Position numbers and translations under genes: made by a program. The notes beneath the pieces were generated by a model that did no database searches, was not told where the DNA came from, and worked only from the letters and a program-made list of their open reading frames with translations. 45,070 nucleotides of DNA from Gammaproteobacteria bacterium (GTDB lineage: Bacteria > Pseudomonadota > Gammaproteobacteria > Chromatiales > Chromatiaceae). Location of the stretch: contig JASJBU010000005.1 in the NCBI GenBank assembly GCA_030066355.1, positions 1-45,070 on the forward strand. The letters run 5' to 3'. Positions within the stretch are counted from its first letter, which is position 1, and each line of letters begins with the position of its first letter. Below are positions 26,223 to 34,298 of this stretch, piece after piece.

Positions 26223-27116
26223 ATGAGTTTGAGCATCATTCTAATCTGCCTGCTGGCTGAACGATTCTTACTTGAATATCAGCATCTTCGGCAAACCAGG
26301 TGGATCAATGAATACAGCGATTGGTTCGAACGCCAGGAACTTCCTCACTGGATGCTCAACGGATTTGGCGGCGTAGTCAGCCTGCTGCTCCCCCCCTTAT
26401 TGACAATCGCCCTGCTCCAGCAACTGCTTGACGAACGATTGCTTGGCATCCCCGGCGCACTTTTAGCCATACTGGTACTACTCTTCAGTTTCGGACCCCG
26501 GGATCTGGATCACCAGATCAGGCAACTACACGACGCCAGAGAACGGCATGATGGTGAGCTGACTACCGAGATTGGCAGGGACATCATCGGTGATGAGCCG
26601 CCATCGGACGAAACCAGATATTCTCATGCCATCGTTGAATCTATTCTGGAACAGGCGAATCGTCGTATCTTTGGGGTTATTTTCTGGTTTCTTGTGCTCG
26701 GCCCCGTGGGTGCGGCTCTCTATCGCCTGGCCACCTGCCTTCCTAACCTGAGGACCACAGCCCGTGAGGCGGATTTTCTACATACCAGCCGACAGTTGGT
26801 GGCGATCCTCGATTGGATTCCAGCCCGCCTGACGGCCGCATCCTATGCAATCGCCGGTAGTTTCGAAGATGCCCTGTACGGATGGCGCAGCTACCATGAA
26901 AGCCGATTCAATGAATTCAGCTCCAGTGCCAGCGGCATTCTGATCTGTACGGGGACTGGAGCGTTGAGGTTGTCCACCCTTGTCGATAGTGATACCGGCA
27001 CTCATCCGACTGAGGGTCAACGATATCTAATGGATGCAGCCATGGGCCTGATCTGGCGCTCATTGGTGGTCTGGATCATCCTGATCGGTTTGCTCACCCT
27101 GGCGGGATGGTTCTGA
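26223..27116 (+). CDS. ampE: AmpE membrane protein
   Basis: AmpE is an inner-membrane protein encoded beside ampD. Its role in peptidoglycan recycling or signalling is not settled. The 297-residue product has about four hydrophobic segments (about 50-90, 150-170, 270-295) and family motifs: LLAERFLLEYQHLRQTRW near the N-terminus, FSFGPRDLDHQI, RRIFGVIFWFLVLGPVGAALYRL and IPARLTAASYAIAGSFEDAL. It lies 31 bases after ampD and 4 bases before a histidine phosphatase gene, so it belongs to the same transcript. Confidence 0.94.
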   Translation: MSLSIILICLLAERFLLEYQHLRQTRWINEYSDWFERQELPHWMLNGFGGVVSLLLPPLLTIALLQQLLDERLLGIPGALLAILVLLFSFGPRDLDHQIRQLHDARERHDGELTTEIGRDIIGDEPPSDETRYSHAIVESILEQANRRIFGVIFWFLVLGPVGAALYRLATCLPNLRTTAREADFLHTSRQLVAILDWIPARLTAASYAIAGSFEDALYGWRSYHESRFNEFSSSASGILICTGTGALRLSTLVDSDTGTHPTEGQRYLMDAAMGLIWRSLVVWIILIGLLTLAGWF

Positions 27117-27120
27117 GTCG

Positions 27121-27717
27121 GTGGTAATCACGACAGTCGACCTGCTCAGGCATGGCGAACCAAAGGGTGGTCGGCGCTACCGCGGTCAGATCGACGATCC
27201 GTTGAGCGAAAACGGCTGGCGTGAGATGTGGCAAGCCGCTTCCGGTGGCACACCCTGGCAACACATCATTTCCTCACCGCTGTCGCGCTGCAGGGCATTC
27301 GCCAACTCACTGAGTGAAAAACTGCATGTCCCGCTAGAGCAGGATGAAAGGTTCAGGGAGGTAGGATTCGGGGACTGGGAAGGCAAAACCGCCGATGAAC
27401 TGAGGGCTGCGGACCCCGATACGATCCGCCGTTTCTATCAGGATCCCATCGAGAACCGACCCACCGGTGCTGAACCACTCGATCAGTTCAGTCACCGCGT
27501 CAGTGCGGCTCTCAATCAATCAATCGAGACCCACCGGGGAAAACATCTCCTAATAGTTACTCATGCTGGGGTCATTCGTGCGGCCCTCACAAAATACATG
27601 TCGGCCCCTCTGGGCAGTATGTACCGTCTCTCGATCGCCACAGCATCGATATCTCGCATCCAGATCGATGAAGAGCGTCCACCTACCATCTGTTTTCAGG
27701 GACGAAGGAAAATCTAG
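27121..27717 (+). CDS. Histidine phosphatase family protein (CobC/GpmB-like)
   Basis: This 198-residue protein belongs to the phosphoglycerate-mutase-like histidine phosphatase superfamily. The catalytic LLRHGEP motif is at the N-terminus, SSPLSRCRAFA is in the middle, FGDWEGKT supplies the acid residue, and VTHAGVIRA holds the second histidine. It resembles alpha-ribazole phosphatase (CobC), but no cobalamin genes are visible, so the substrate is left open. Translation begins at GTG, four bases after the ampE stop. It ends the seven-gene plus-strand run that starts with the DUF1538 pair. Confidence 0.88.
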   Translation: MVITTVDLLRHGEPKGGRRYRGQIDDPLSENGWREMWQAASGGTPWQHIISSPLSRCRAFANSLSEKLHVPLEQDERFREVGFGDWEGKTADELRAADPDTIRRFYQDPIENRPTGAEPLDQFSHRVSAALNQSIETHRGKHLLIVTHAGVIRAALTKYMSAPLGSMYRLSIATASISRIQIDEERPPTICFQGRRKI

Positions 27718-27723
27718 TCACTT

Positions 27724-27739
27724 TGTGAAGCATCTCACA
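27724..27739. promoter_or_regulatory. CRP-type palindrome TGTGA-N6-TCACA
   Basis: TGTGAAGCATCTCACA has both perfect 5-base half-sites and the 6-base spacer of the CRP/Vfr consensus, seven bases after the phosphatase stop. An AT-rich stretch with -10-like TATGTAAT (27783-27790) lies about 60-65 bases downstream of its centre, with no good -35 element. That arrangement suits class I activation. Alternatively it is simply a weak 5-bp hairpin at the end of the operon. Confidence 0.5.
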
Positions 27740-27828
27740 GCCTTGTTTTAGGGTGTTTCACCCACTAGACAAATTTAAAAAATATGTAATATCCTCTACA
27801 CGAACGGAACGAATTTATATCTTTTTTG

Positions 27829-27837
27829 AAAAGGAGG
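27829..27837 (+). promoter_or_regulatory. Orphan full-length Shine-Dalgarno sequence
   Basis: AAAAGGAGG is a near-complete match to the 16S anti-SD, yet no ATG, GTG or TTG opens a usable frame at normal spacing; the next ATG is 33 bases on. It might be a ribosome standby site for the small ORF at 27871 or chance. Confidence 0.35.
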
Positions 27838-27870
27838 TTCTCATTTTCTGAACACAATAGAGGTTTGGTT

Positions 27871-27957
27871 ATGTTCTGGATCTTACTCGCGGTGCTTACA
27901 GCTGTTCTCGTTTCGACCTTATTGACTAAGACGATAGACACGTCAAAAGAATCGTAA
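27871..27957 (+). CDS. Candidate 28-residue single-pass membrane peptide
   Basis: This short ORF is absent from the track. It encodes MFWILLAVLTAVLVSTLLT followed by a polar tail (KTIDTSKES). It has an agagg ribosome site seven bases before ATG and one clean hydrophobic helix with a positively charged residue after it, features typical of small bacterial membrane peptides. It stands alone in a 584-base gap, downstream of a CRP-like box. Function cannot be guessed. Hydrophobic composition plus a ribosome site is suggestive, but an ORF this short can occur by chance. Confidence 0.5.
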   Translation: MFWILLAVLTAVLVSTLLTKTIDTSKES

Positions 27958-28036
27958 ATCAATTAAATTATAATAGAATCATGAAGATAACTAGACTTTC
28001 CGTCAACGGAGGGGCGGGCTGACTATCACTGACAAT

Positions 28037-28052
28037 TGCACCAAATTGGTGC
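28037..28052. promoter_or_regulatory. NtrC-type enhancer palindrome
   Basis: TGCACCAAATTGGTGC has the NtrC layout GCACC-N5-GGTGC. With the preceding T it differs from the remembered E. coli glnA enhancer site (TTGCACCAACATGGTGC) only in the central spacer. No sigma-54 promoter (TGGCAC-N5-TTGC) was found within about 300 bases on either strand, and no nitrogen gene is adjacent. The site may act at a distance or be a palindrome of other origin. Confidence 0.45.
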
Positions 28053-28090
28053 GGCCTCTCTCACTCTACACAATAGATGCGGCAGAATCT

Positions 28091-28273
28091 TTACCCTATG
28101 CGATTACCATCAACCTGCCAGATGCCATAGTCTCCATCACTGGTAGTGCTGCGAGCACCAATGCACGAACCCTGAACAGCCACAATCCAAATCCCTGCGC
28201 AGAGCATCATTTTGCCCAGTCCAACGGGCCAAGGGAAACATTTCAACATTCCACCTGGAATTACGAGAGTCAC
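28091..28273 (-). CDS. Possible small exported protein
   Basis: This 60-residue ORF starts at GTG with AAAGG seven bases ahead, or at internal ATGs. It has a basic/hydrophobic stretch (LGKMMLCAGIWIVAVQG) like a signal peptide, followed by a short polar tail (SDGDYGIWQVDGNRIG). It begins 28 bases downstream of the methyltransferase stop on the same strand and overlaps an unlikely plus-strand ORF. I do not recognise it. The case rests only on its ribosome site and the signal-like pattern. Confidence 0.3.
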   Translation of the reverse strand: MTLVIPGGMLKCFPWPVGLGKMMLCAGIWIVAVQGSCIGARSTTSDGDYGIWQVDGNRIG

Positions 28274-28301
28274 CTCTATGCCTTTGACATAGAATTAACT
28301 T

Positions 28302-28859
28302 TCATACCGCTTGACCTCGTTGGCGAACATATTCATACATCACAACAGAAGCGGCAACCGCAACGTTGAGACTTTCTACCTGGCCAAATTGAGGTATCGA
28401 GAGACAATCGATATCCGGATATTCAGTTAGACTGAAACTGTGTCCCCACTCCTCATGCCCCAGCACGAAAGCACATTTAGCTGGCAGCACCACATTCACG
28501 AGTGAGGATCCACAAACAGTATCCAGCCTGTACACTCGATACCCTCGTTCAATCAATGACCGATAACTCTCATCGAAATTTGAAAAAAAACGCGCCGGCA
28601 CCTTCTTAAACGAACCCTTGGCTGGTGAAGGATCAAACGGACCAATATCAATCAAATGAACCTCACAGGCCCCAAAGGCTTCAGCGCTACGAAAAATTTT
28701 CGCTACATTGAACCCTGCCTTCATGTGGTCCAGGATCAAAATGAACTGATGAATCCCAGGTTTAGCCAGCAAATTTTTTCGCCGCTGTTTGGTATAGCGA
28801 GCGAGCGCTTGATCTCGAGCCTCCCGCCTCTCTCTTTTCGATTTTCTTTGTCGCAGCAT
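28302..28859 (-). CDS. TrmH/SpoU-family RNA methyltransferase
   Basis: This 185-residue SPOUT-class RNA 2'-O-ribose methyltransferase has the three signature motifs: motif 1 around NVAKIFRSAEAFGA, motif 2 FVLGHEEWG, and the knot-forming motif 3 SIPQFGQVESLNVAVAASVVMYEY. The N-terminus is a short, very basic extension (MLRQRKSKRERREARDQ) likely to contact RNA. It resembles TrmH-like proteins that lack the separate N-terminal L30e-type substrate domain, so whether the target is tRNA or rRNA cannot be settled. It has its own short upstream region and no operon partner. Confidence 0.9.
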   Translation of the reverse strand: MLRQRKSKRERREARDQALARYTKQRRKNLLAKPGIHQFILILDHMKAGFNVAKIFRSAEAFGACEVHLIDIGPFDPSPAKGSFKKVPARFFSNFDESYRSLIERGYRVYRLDTVCGSSLVNVVLPAKCAFVLGHEEWGHSFSLTEYPDIDCLSIPQFGQVESLNVAVAASVVMYEYVRQRGQAV

Positions 28860-29016
28860 CTCAGCTCACAAACCCATCATGACTTGCGGATTCTCATAGA
28901 GTAACATCCATGAGAGTTCTTACACTTCCTGCATTATCGTCTGACAGTGAATCACATGAACGACTGTAGCCTGGCCTTAAGGATTCAAATTTACAATCGG
29001 TAACTGAAGTGACAGT

Positions 29017-29676
29017 ATGCAAATAGACAGGGTCACCCGAGTATTGGTTTGGAGCCGTTGGCTGAGATTATCACATTGGGTGCTGGGGCTCTCTTCTCTC
29101 GGACTGCTGATCTCTGGATGGCTCATGGCAACCGACCCTATCCTGGCGACGGATGCCAAAGATATGCACTTGGTTCTCTCGGGCCTGCTCGTTCCAGCGC
29201 TAATCTTGCGCATTTATCTGCTTATTTTCAGTGCAGGCACAGACCATCTGGCTGACTGTGAACTCGATTCCCATCGATTGAGACAAGCAGTCGAGGTATT
29301 GAAATTTTATCTGACCCTCGGCAAGTTCCCGCTGCCCAACTGGTTCAGCCACAATCCCCTCTGGGGGCCTGTCTATCTTTTGCTCTTTATTTTTCTAACC
29401 GTCTCATCGTTGAGCGGCATCCTTCTGCTGCAGGACATCGCATTCACTTTCGGGATCAGTAATCACGCTCTACACAGTGTCAGCTATTCTGCCATTAGCG
29501 TGTTTGTTCTACTACACTTGCCGGCAGTATTTAGCCATGACTTGAGCAACAAACATGCAGATATTTCGGGCATGATCAATGGCTATAAGATCTATCAGAT
29601 CGAAGATAATCACCAGGCTGCCGGCCAGCAGCCACGGACAGTGTCACTCGATCAGTTATTGAAAACACGAAGATGA
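29017..29676 (+). CDS. Orphan b-type cytochrome (cytochrome b561 / hydrogenase-b-like)
   Basis: This is a 219-residue membrane protein with four hydrophobic helices (about 15-37, 50-70, 112-135, 148-172). Histidines are placed as in di-haem cytochrome b subunits of hydrogenases, formate dehydrogenases and b561 proteins: RLSHWVLG in helix 1, DMHLVLSG in helix 2, and HALHS and LLHLPAVFSH towards helix 4. It would pass electrons between quinol and a periplasmic or membrane partner. No partner enzyme or c-type cytochrome is encoded next to it, so the partner is unknown. It precedes pyk by 117 bases but is functionally unrelated. Confidence 0.87.
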   Translation: MQIDRVTRVLVWSRWLRLSHWVLGLSSLGLLISGWLMATDPILATDAKDMHLVLSGLLVPALILRIYLLIFSAGTDHLADCELDSHRLRQAVEVLKFYLTLGKFPLPNWFSHNPLWGPVYLLLFIFLTVSSLSGILLLQDIAFTFGISNHALHSVSYSAISVFVLLHLPAVFSHDLSNKHADISGMINGYKIYQIEDNHQAAGQQPRTVSLDQLLKTRR

Positions 29677-29793
29677 TCCCATCTCATGCCTATTGTTCCA
29701 TGAATCAGCACTTTGTAACTCTCATCCTGCGAATCACGAAACCTCCCGTGACCGACTATCTAACTGTTACCCACTCGGGCTTACCCCTACATC

Positions 29794-31248
29794 ATGGAAA
29801 CTCATAACCAGATCAGAAAAACCAAGATCATAGCCACGATTGGACCGTCGAGTGATTCACTCGTCACCATCAAACATATGATCCAGGCTGGCATGAACGT
29901 TGCGCGCCTGAACCTGTCACATGGAACCTTCTCAGCGCATAGGGATCGCGTGAAGTCTATTCGACAAGCCGCCGATGAACTCAACACCAACATCGCCATC
30001 ATGATCGATACACGGGGTATCGAAATACGTACCGGTCTACTCGACACTGACAGCATCGACTTGGCAATTGGCGATTGCTTTACCCTCTACACCGATGATC
30101 GGCAGGGCAATAGTGAGGGAGTCTCCATTACTTATAAACAACTCCCTACCGAGCTCGGGATCAATACCCCCATCCTGCTCGACGATGGCAATATCGAACT
30201 TGTTACCGAGAAGGTGCACAGCGATCGAATCGACTGCAGGGTGGTCATAGGCGGGCGTCTGGGTGAATCAAAAAGCCTAAATCTGCCCGAAACTGAACTC
30301 TCCCTCCGAGCAGTAAGTCCGGAAAACCGTGAAGACGTGATAAGAGAGATGAGTTTTGCAGCAGACAATGAAGTAGACTACATCGCTGCTTCCTTCGTTC
30401 AGCATGCCGATGATGTGAACTTGCTACGAGATATTCTGGCAGATCACGGCGTCAAGATCCCCATTATCGCCAAGATAGAAAACCGCGCAGGAGTCAGTAA
30501 TCTCGAGGGTATAGTCTCGGCCGCGGATGGGATTATGGTCGCCAGAGGGGATCTTGGGGTGGAACTGCCACTCGCCGATGTTCCCGGGACGCAAAAACGC
30601 ATCATCCGTATGACAGTGACCAATGGCAAACCGGTGATAACTGCCACTCAGATGCTAGAGTCCATGCAGAGAAATCCGAAACCTACCCGTGCCGAAGCGT
30701 CGGATGTGGCCAACGCCATCCTCGACGGCTCTTCCGCCATTATGCTTTCCGGGGAAACCGCTGCAGGCGATTACCCGATCAAAGCGGTCAAGACCATGTC
30801 GGATATCGCCCTGCGTGCCGAATCCTATCTCAGCGAATACGGTTATCTACAGATCATCTCACCGAACCCGGCAAACATCGTCACCGAAGCGGTGAGTCAG
30901 GCGGCTACGACGATGGCATCCAACCTGCATTCTGCCGCTATTTTCAGCCTTACCGAACGGGGTTTCACACCTCGAATGATCTCTAAACACCGCCCCTCCT
31001 GTCCGATCATAGCGATCACCAGCTCCAAGGCGGTTGCCCGGAGACTGGCCCTCAACTGGGGCGTTCTGCCGATTTGTTATGCAGGGGTCAAAGAAGACGA
31101 TGCTAAATTGACTTTCGGGCTTGAGCGCTGTCGTCAGCTGGGCTATCTGAAAACTGATGACGTGGTCATCTCGACCGCTGGTTTTCACCAGCAAGCAGGT
31201 GGCACCGATTCGATCAGAGTGCTTCGGATCGATAATGACGAGGATTAA
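29794..31248 (+). CDS. pyk: Pyruvate kinase
   Basis: Pyruvate kinase converts phosphoenolpyruvate and ADP to pyruvate and ATP in the last step of glycolysis. The 484-residue product has the N-terminal barrel (TKIIATIGPSS, GMNVARLNLSHG), the B domain, the catalytic lysine segment IIAKIENRAGV, the metal and substrate motif MVARGDLGVELP, ATQMLESM and the C-terminal allosteric domain. One oddity is that the usual DTKGPEIRTG is DTRGIEIRTG here, losing a normally invariant proline near the active site. The rest is intact, so it is probably active. Its 3' end meets the ribosomal cluster at a shared terminator. Confidence 0.96.
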   Translation: METHNQIRKTKIIATIGPSSDSLVTIKHMIQAGMNVARLNLSHGTFSAHRDRVKSIRQAADELNTNIAIMIDTRGIEIRTGLLDTDSIDLAIGDCFTLYTDDRQGNSEGVSITYKQLPTELGINTPILLDDGNIELVTEKVHSDRIDCRVVIGGRLGESKSLNLPETELSLRAVSPENREDVIREMSFAADNEVDYIAASFVQHADDVNLLRDILADHGVKIPIIAKIENRAGVSNLEGIVSAADGIMVARGDLGVELPLADVPGTQKRIIRMTVTNGKPVITATQMLESMQRNPKPTRAEASDVANAILDGSSAIMLSGETAAGDYPIKAVKTMSDIALRAESYLSEYGYLQIISPNPANIVTEAVSQAATTMASNLHSAAIFSLTERGFTPRMISKHRPSCPIIAITSSKAVARRLALNWGVLPICYAGVKEDDAKLTFGLERCRQLGYLKTDDVVISTAGFHQQAGGTDSIRVLRIDNDED

Positions 31249-31283
31249 AAAAGCCCCATGACACAATTGGTCATGGGGCTATT
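31246..31283. terminator. Shared terminator of pyk and the alpha operon
   Basis: AGCCCCATGAC pairs with GTCATGGGGCT (11 bp) around a 7-base loop. On the minus strand the stem is followed by TTTTTTAAT, a good intrinsic terminator for rplQ. On the plus strand the tail is only attaggtgt, so its effect on pyk is probably weaker. Confidence 0.88.
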
Positions 31284-31308
31284 AGGTGTCTACAAAGGTA
31301 CCCAGTGA

Positions 31309-31722
31309 TTAGGCTTCGCTTTCCATCTCAGAATCTGCTTCGGCCGCTTCCTCTTCTTCAATTTGCGGCCTATCTACCAGCTCTACATAAGCCATGGGCG
31401 CTTGATCTCCCGGTCGGTAACCACATTTCAAGATACGTAGATAACCGCCCTGCCGCGCCTGATACCGAGGACCGAGTTCCGTAAACAGCTTGCCCACAGC
31501 CGCCTTATCACGCAGCCGGGCAAAGGCCAATCTACGCTTGGCCACGCTGTCGGTCTTCGACATGGTGATCAGTGGTTCCGCCACCCTGCGAAGTTCTTTG
31601 GCCTTGGGCAGCGTGGTCTTGATCAATTCATGGTTGATGAGCGAAACCGTCATATTTTGAAACATCGCCTTGCGATGGCTGCTGTTACGGTTCAGCTGTC
31701 TTCCGGATTTACGATGGCGCAT
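31309..31722 (-). CDS. rplQ: 50S ribosomal protein L17
   Basis: L17 sits near the peptide exit tunnel of the large subunit. The start [24 protein letters not shown] is diagnostic, and the core runs to about residue 120. The C-terminal tail is a run of acidic residues ([16 protein letters not shown]), a common variable extension. It is the last gene of the alpha operon, 44 bases after rpoA, and is closed by the hairpin shared with pyk. Confidence 0.97.
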   Translation of the reverse strand: MRHRKSGRQLNRNSSHRKAMFQNMTVSLINHELIKTTLPKAKELRRVAEPLITMSKTDSVAKRRLAFARLRDKAAVGKLFTELGPRYQARQGGYLRILKCGYRPGDQAPMAYVELVDRPQIEEEEAAEADSEMESEA

Positions 31723-31766
31723 GGTCAGATTCCAAACAAATACTCTATAAAATCAAATTACACCGA

Positions 31767-32765
31767 TCAGTGTGCTAGCTGTTCTTCGATATTTTCCGGC
31801 GGCCAGTGTTCGAGCCGCATGCCTAGTGACAGACCACGACGAGCCAGAACGTCCTTGATCTCCGTCAGTGATTTCTTGCCCAGATTCGGCGTCTTCAACA
31901 GCTCCACTTCGGTTCGCTGTATGAGATCGCCGATAAGGAAAATATTCTCCGCCTTCAGACAGTTTGCTGAACGCACAGTCAGTTCCAAGTCGTCCACGGG
32001 ACGCAGCAGGATCGGATCCACCGCCGGCTCTTCCGGTTCGGCCACAGATACTGCAGCTTCGGCTTCCAGATCGACAAAAACCGAAAGTTGATCTCGCAGA
32101 ATGCTCGCAGAACGCCTGATCGCTTCTTCAGGATCAATCGTCCCGTTGGTCTCCAGCTCGATAACCAGACGATCCAGATTCGTTCTTTGTTCCACACGGG
32201 CGGATTCAACAGAATAGGCCACGTTGCGCACCGGACTGAATGATGCATCGACTTGTAACATGCCAATCGGACGATCATCGCCGGCCGCACTCTCGCGTGT
32301 CGCAGCAGGTTGATAACCTCTGCCCCGCCTGACACTCAATGTCATATTGATCTCACCTGACTTGGTCAAGGTCGCAATGACGAGATCAGGATTGGCGATC
32401 TCTACATCATGGTCCAGGGTAATATCACTCGCCAGTACCGGACCTGGCCCCTTCTTCTGCAAGCGTAGAGTGGCCTCATCCCGAGAGTGTAGAGTAATCG
32501 CAACCTGCTTGAGATTCAGCAGAATCTCAAGCACATCTTCCTGTACACCTTCGATCGTGGTGTATTCATGCAACACATTCGAGATCTCGACATCAGTAAT
32601 GGCACTACCAGGCATCGAGGAGAGCAGGATGCGCCTCAATGCATTACCGAGCGTATGACCAAAACCTCTTTCCAGCGGTTCCAGCGTCACTTTTGCCCGT
32701 GCATCTGAAATCGGTTGAATATTGACGATACGCGGTTTCAAAAACTCCGTAACGGATTCGGTCAT
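31767..32765 (-). CDS. rpoA: RNA polymerase alpha subunit
   Basis: The alpha subunit dimerises to nucleate RNA polymerase assembly, and its C-terminal domain contacts UP elements and activators. The product has 332 residues. The assembly domain has [23 protein letters not shown], and the C-terminal domain has [11 protein letters not shown] and [14 protein letters not shown], with the DNA-binding arginine and lysine region intact. I start at [11 protein letters not shown], five residues into the track ORF, because gagagg lies seven bases upstream. It follows rpsD by 21 bases in the alpha operon. Confidence 0.98.
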   Translation of the reverse strand: MTESVTEFLKPRIVNIQPISDARAKVTLEPLERGFGHTLGNALRRILLSSMPGSAITDVEISNVLHEYTTIEGVQEDVLEILLNLKQVAITLHSRDEATLRLQKKGPGPVLASDITLDHDVEIANPDLVIATLTKSGEINMTLSVRRGRGYQPAATRESAAGDDRPIGMLQVDASFSPVRNVAYSVESARVEQRTNLDRLVIELETNGTIDPEEAIRRSASILRDQLSVFVDLEAEAAVSVAEPEEPAVDPILLRPVDDLELTVRSANCLKAENIFLIGDLIQRTEVELLKTPNLGKKSLTEIKDVLARRGLSLGMRLEHWPPENIEEQLAH

Positions 32766-32786
32766 GAAAAATCCTCTCAACCAGGC

Positions 32787-33407
32787 TTACTTGGAGTACA
32801 ACTCGACGACCAGCTGTTCGTTGATCTCAGCCGAAAGATCGGCACGATCAGGGACACGTTTGAAGTTGCCCTTCATCGCTTTTGGATCGACCTCTACCCA
32901 ATCGACAAATCCATATTGCTCGGCGAGCGACAAGGCACCTTGTATCCGCACCTGCTTTTTCGCTTTTTCCCGTACAGAGATTTCATCTTCTGCGCTGACC
33001 TGATAGGACGGTACATTAACAATCTTGCCATTGACCTGGATCGCCTTGTGGCTCACCAACTGCCTGGCCTCGGCACGTGTCGCCCCAAAGCCCATCCTGT
33101 ACACTACATTGTCAAGCCGGGTCTCCAGCATCTGCAGAAGATTTTCACCGGTTGCACCTTTATTCTGCGCCGCACTCTTGTAATAGTTGCGGAACTGCTT
33201 CTCCATAATTCCATAGATTCGGCGTACCTTTTGCTTTTCACGCAGCTGCAGGCCGTAATCTGATACACGGCGGCGCCGATCGCCCATCTGGCCAGGCACC
33301 TTTTCCATGTTGCATTTGGAATCCAGGGAACGCACGCGACTCTTCAGGAACAGGTCGGTTCCTTCGCGGCGACTCAATTTACATTTTGGGCCAATGTACC
33401 TAGCCAT
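32787..33407 (-). CDS. rpsD: 30S ribosomal protein S4
   Basis: S4 is a primary 16S rRNA-binding protein that starts small-subunit assembly, and in E. coli it represses the alpha operon by binding its leader. The 206-residue product has the usual [16 protein letters not shown] start, the helical domain 1, and the S4 RNA-binding domain ([27 protein letters not shown]). The zinc-type cysteine cluster of some S4 proteins is absent. It lies 16 bases after rpsK. Confidence 0.98.
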   Translation of the reverse strand: MARYIGPKCKLSRREGTDLFLKSRVRSLDSKCNMEKVPGQMGDRRRRVSDYGLQLREKQKVRRIYGIMEKQFRNYYKSAAQNKGATGENLLQMLETRLDNVVYRMGFGATRAEARQLVSHKAIQVNGKIVNVPSYQVSAEDEISVREKAKKQVRIQGALSLAEQYGFVDWVEVDPKAMKGNFKRVPDRADLSAEINEQLVVELYSK

Positions 33408-33423
33408 GATTCAACTCCAGGGT

Positions 33424-33813
33424 TCAGACGCGGCGTTTCTTGGGGGGACGACAACCATTATGCGGGATCGGTGTCACATCTGAGATGCTGGTGATCTTGA
33501 AACCCGCATTGTTCAAAGCCCTCACAGCAGACTCACGGCCCGGTCCCGGCCCCTTTACATTAACATCCAGGTTTTTTACACCGTACTCTTTCACCATCTG
33601 GCCAACTCGGTCGGCAGCGACCTGCGCTGCAAAAGGCGTGCTTTTACGCGATCCGCGAAAACCCGATCCGCCGGCAGTCGCCCAGGCGAGTGCATTACCC
33701 TGACGATCGCTGATGGTGATAATGGTGTTGTTAAAAGAGGCGTGAATATGCGCCACCCCGTCGGTGACACTTTTCTTGACCTTCTTTTTGGAACGACTGC
33801 TCGGTTTTGCCAT
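33424..33813 (-). CDS. rpsK: 30S ribosomal protein S11
   Basis: S11 forms part of the small-subunit platform near the mRNA exit. The 129 residues match the family: [25 protein letters not shown]-type core, [19 protein letters not shown], and the C-terminal [18 protein letters not shown]. It follows rpsM by 30 bases. Confidence 0.98.
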   Translation of the reverse strand: MAKPSSRSKKKVKKSVTDGVAHIHASFNNTIITISDRQGNALAWATAGGSGFRGSRKSTPFAAQVAADRVGQMVKEYGVKNLDVNVKGPGPGRESAVRALNNAGFKITSISDVTPIPHNGCRPPKKRRV

Positions 33814-33843
33814 GTTCTGTTCCTACGATAACTCTTGAATGAT

Positions 33844-34200
33844 TTAGCGCTTTATCGGTCGACGCGGGCCTTTACGGGTTCTGGCGTTGGTTCGGGTGCG
33901 CTGGCCACGCAACGGAAGGCCTCGACGGTGACGGATGCCCCGGTTGCTGCCCAGGTCCATCAAACGCTTGATGTTCATGGAGATCTCACGTCGTAAATCA
34001 CCTTCAACGGTAAATTTAGCGACGGCGGCACGTATCGCATCGACCTGATCCTCGCTCAGCTCTTGTATTTTTACATGCGGCTCGACACCGGCCTCTTTAC
34101 AGATACCAGCGGCCCGAGTCCGACCAATGCCATAGATTGAGGTCAGTGCAATGACCGCATGTTTACGATCCGGTATGTTGACTCCAGCGATACGAGCCAT
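33844..34200 (-). CDS. rpsM: 30S ribosomal protein S13
   Basis: S13 lies in the head of the small subunit and contacts tRNA and the large subunit. Its 118 residues begin [26 protein letters not shown] and end in the basic tail [21 protein letters not shown]. It opens the alpha operon. The 98 bases between rpmJ and rpsM are where an S4-repressor structure occurs in E. coli, but I could not confirm one by eye. Confidence 0.98.
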   Translation of the reverse strand: MARIAGVNIPDRKHAVIALTSIYGIGRTRAAGICKEAGVEPHVKIQELSEDQVDAIRAAVAKFTVEGDLRREISMNIKRLMDLGSNRGIRHRRGLPLRGQRTRTNARTRKGPRRPIKR

Positions 34201-34298
34201 TTTTCACTCTCCTAAATGCCCTCAAATTTTCTTCGGGCGGAAACGGGCAATAGTAGCCCCATTAATCACTCAAATCAAGTGCCTATCATCTAAGACGC

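Larger units (their letters stand above)
27718..28301. other. 584-bp regulatory gap between the phosphatase and methyltransferase genes
   Basis: The gap lies between the end of a plus-strand operon and the end of a minus-strand gene, and is richer in A/T than its surroundings. Contents seen: a CRP-like box (27724), a GGGTG-TTT-CACCC hairpin (27751-27763) and an AT-rich -10 candidate. Also present are an orphan ribosome site (27829), a 28-codon membrane ORF (27871), an NtrC-like palindrome (28037) and a weak minus-strand ORF (28091-28273). Confidence 0.5.

Noticed and set aside
27765-27962. Minus-strand ORF of 65 residues
   Set aside because: It sits in the AT-rich gap opposite the better-supported 28-codon ORF and has no family resemblance or clear ribosome site.
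27966-27972. TATAAT-like sequence after the small ORF
   Set aside because: No -35 element at a proper distance and no gene directly downstream.
28046-28369. Plus-strand ORF of 107 residues
   Set aside because: It starts inside the NtrC-like palindrome, runs into the 3' end of the TrmH-like gene on the other strand and has no recognisable pattern.
32715-33263. Plus-strand ORF of 182 residues
   Set aside because: Antisense to rpoA/rpsD, with no ribosome site or family resemblance.
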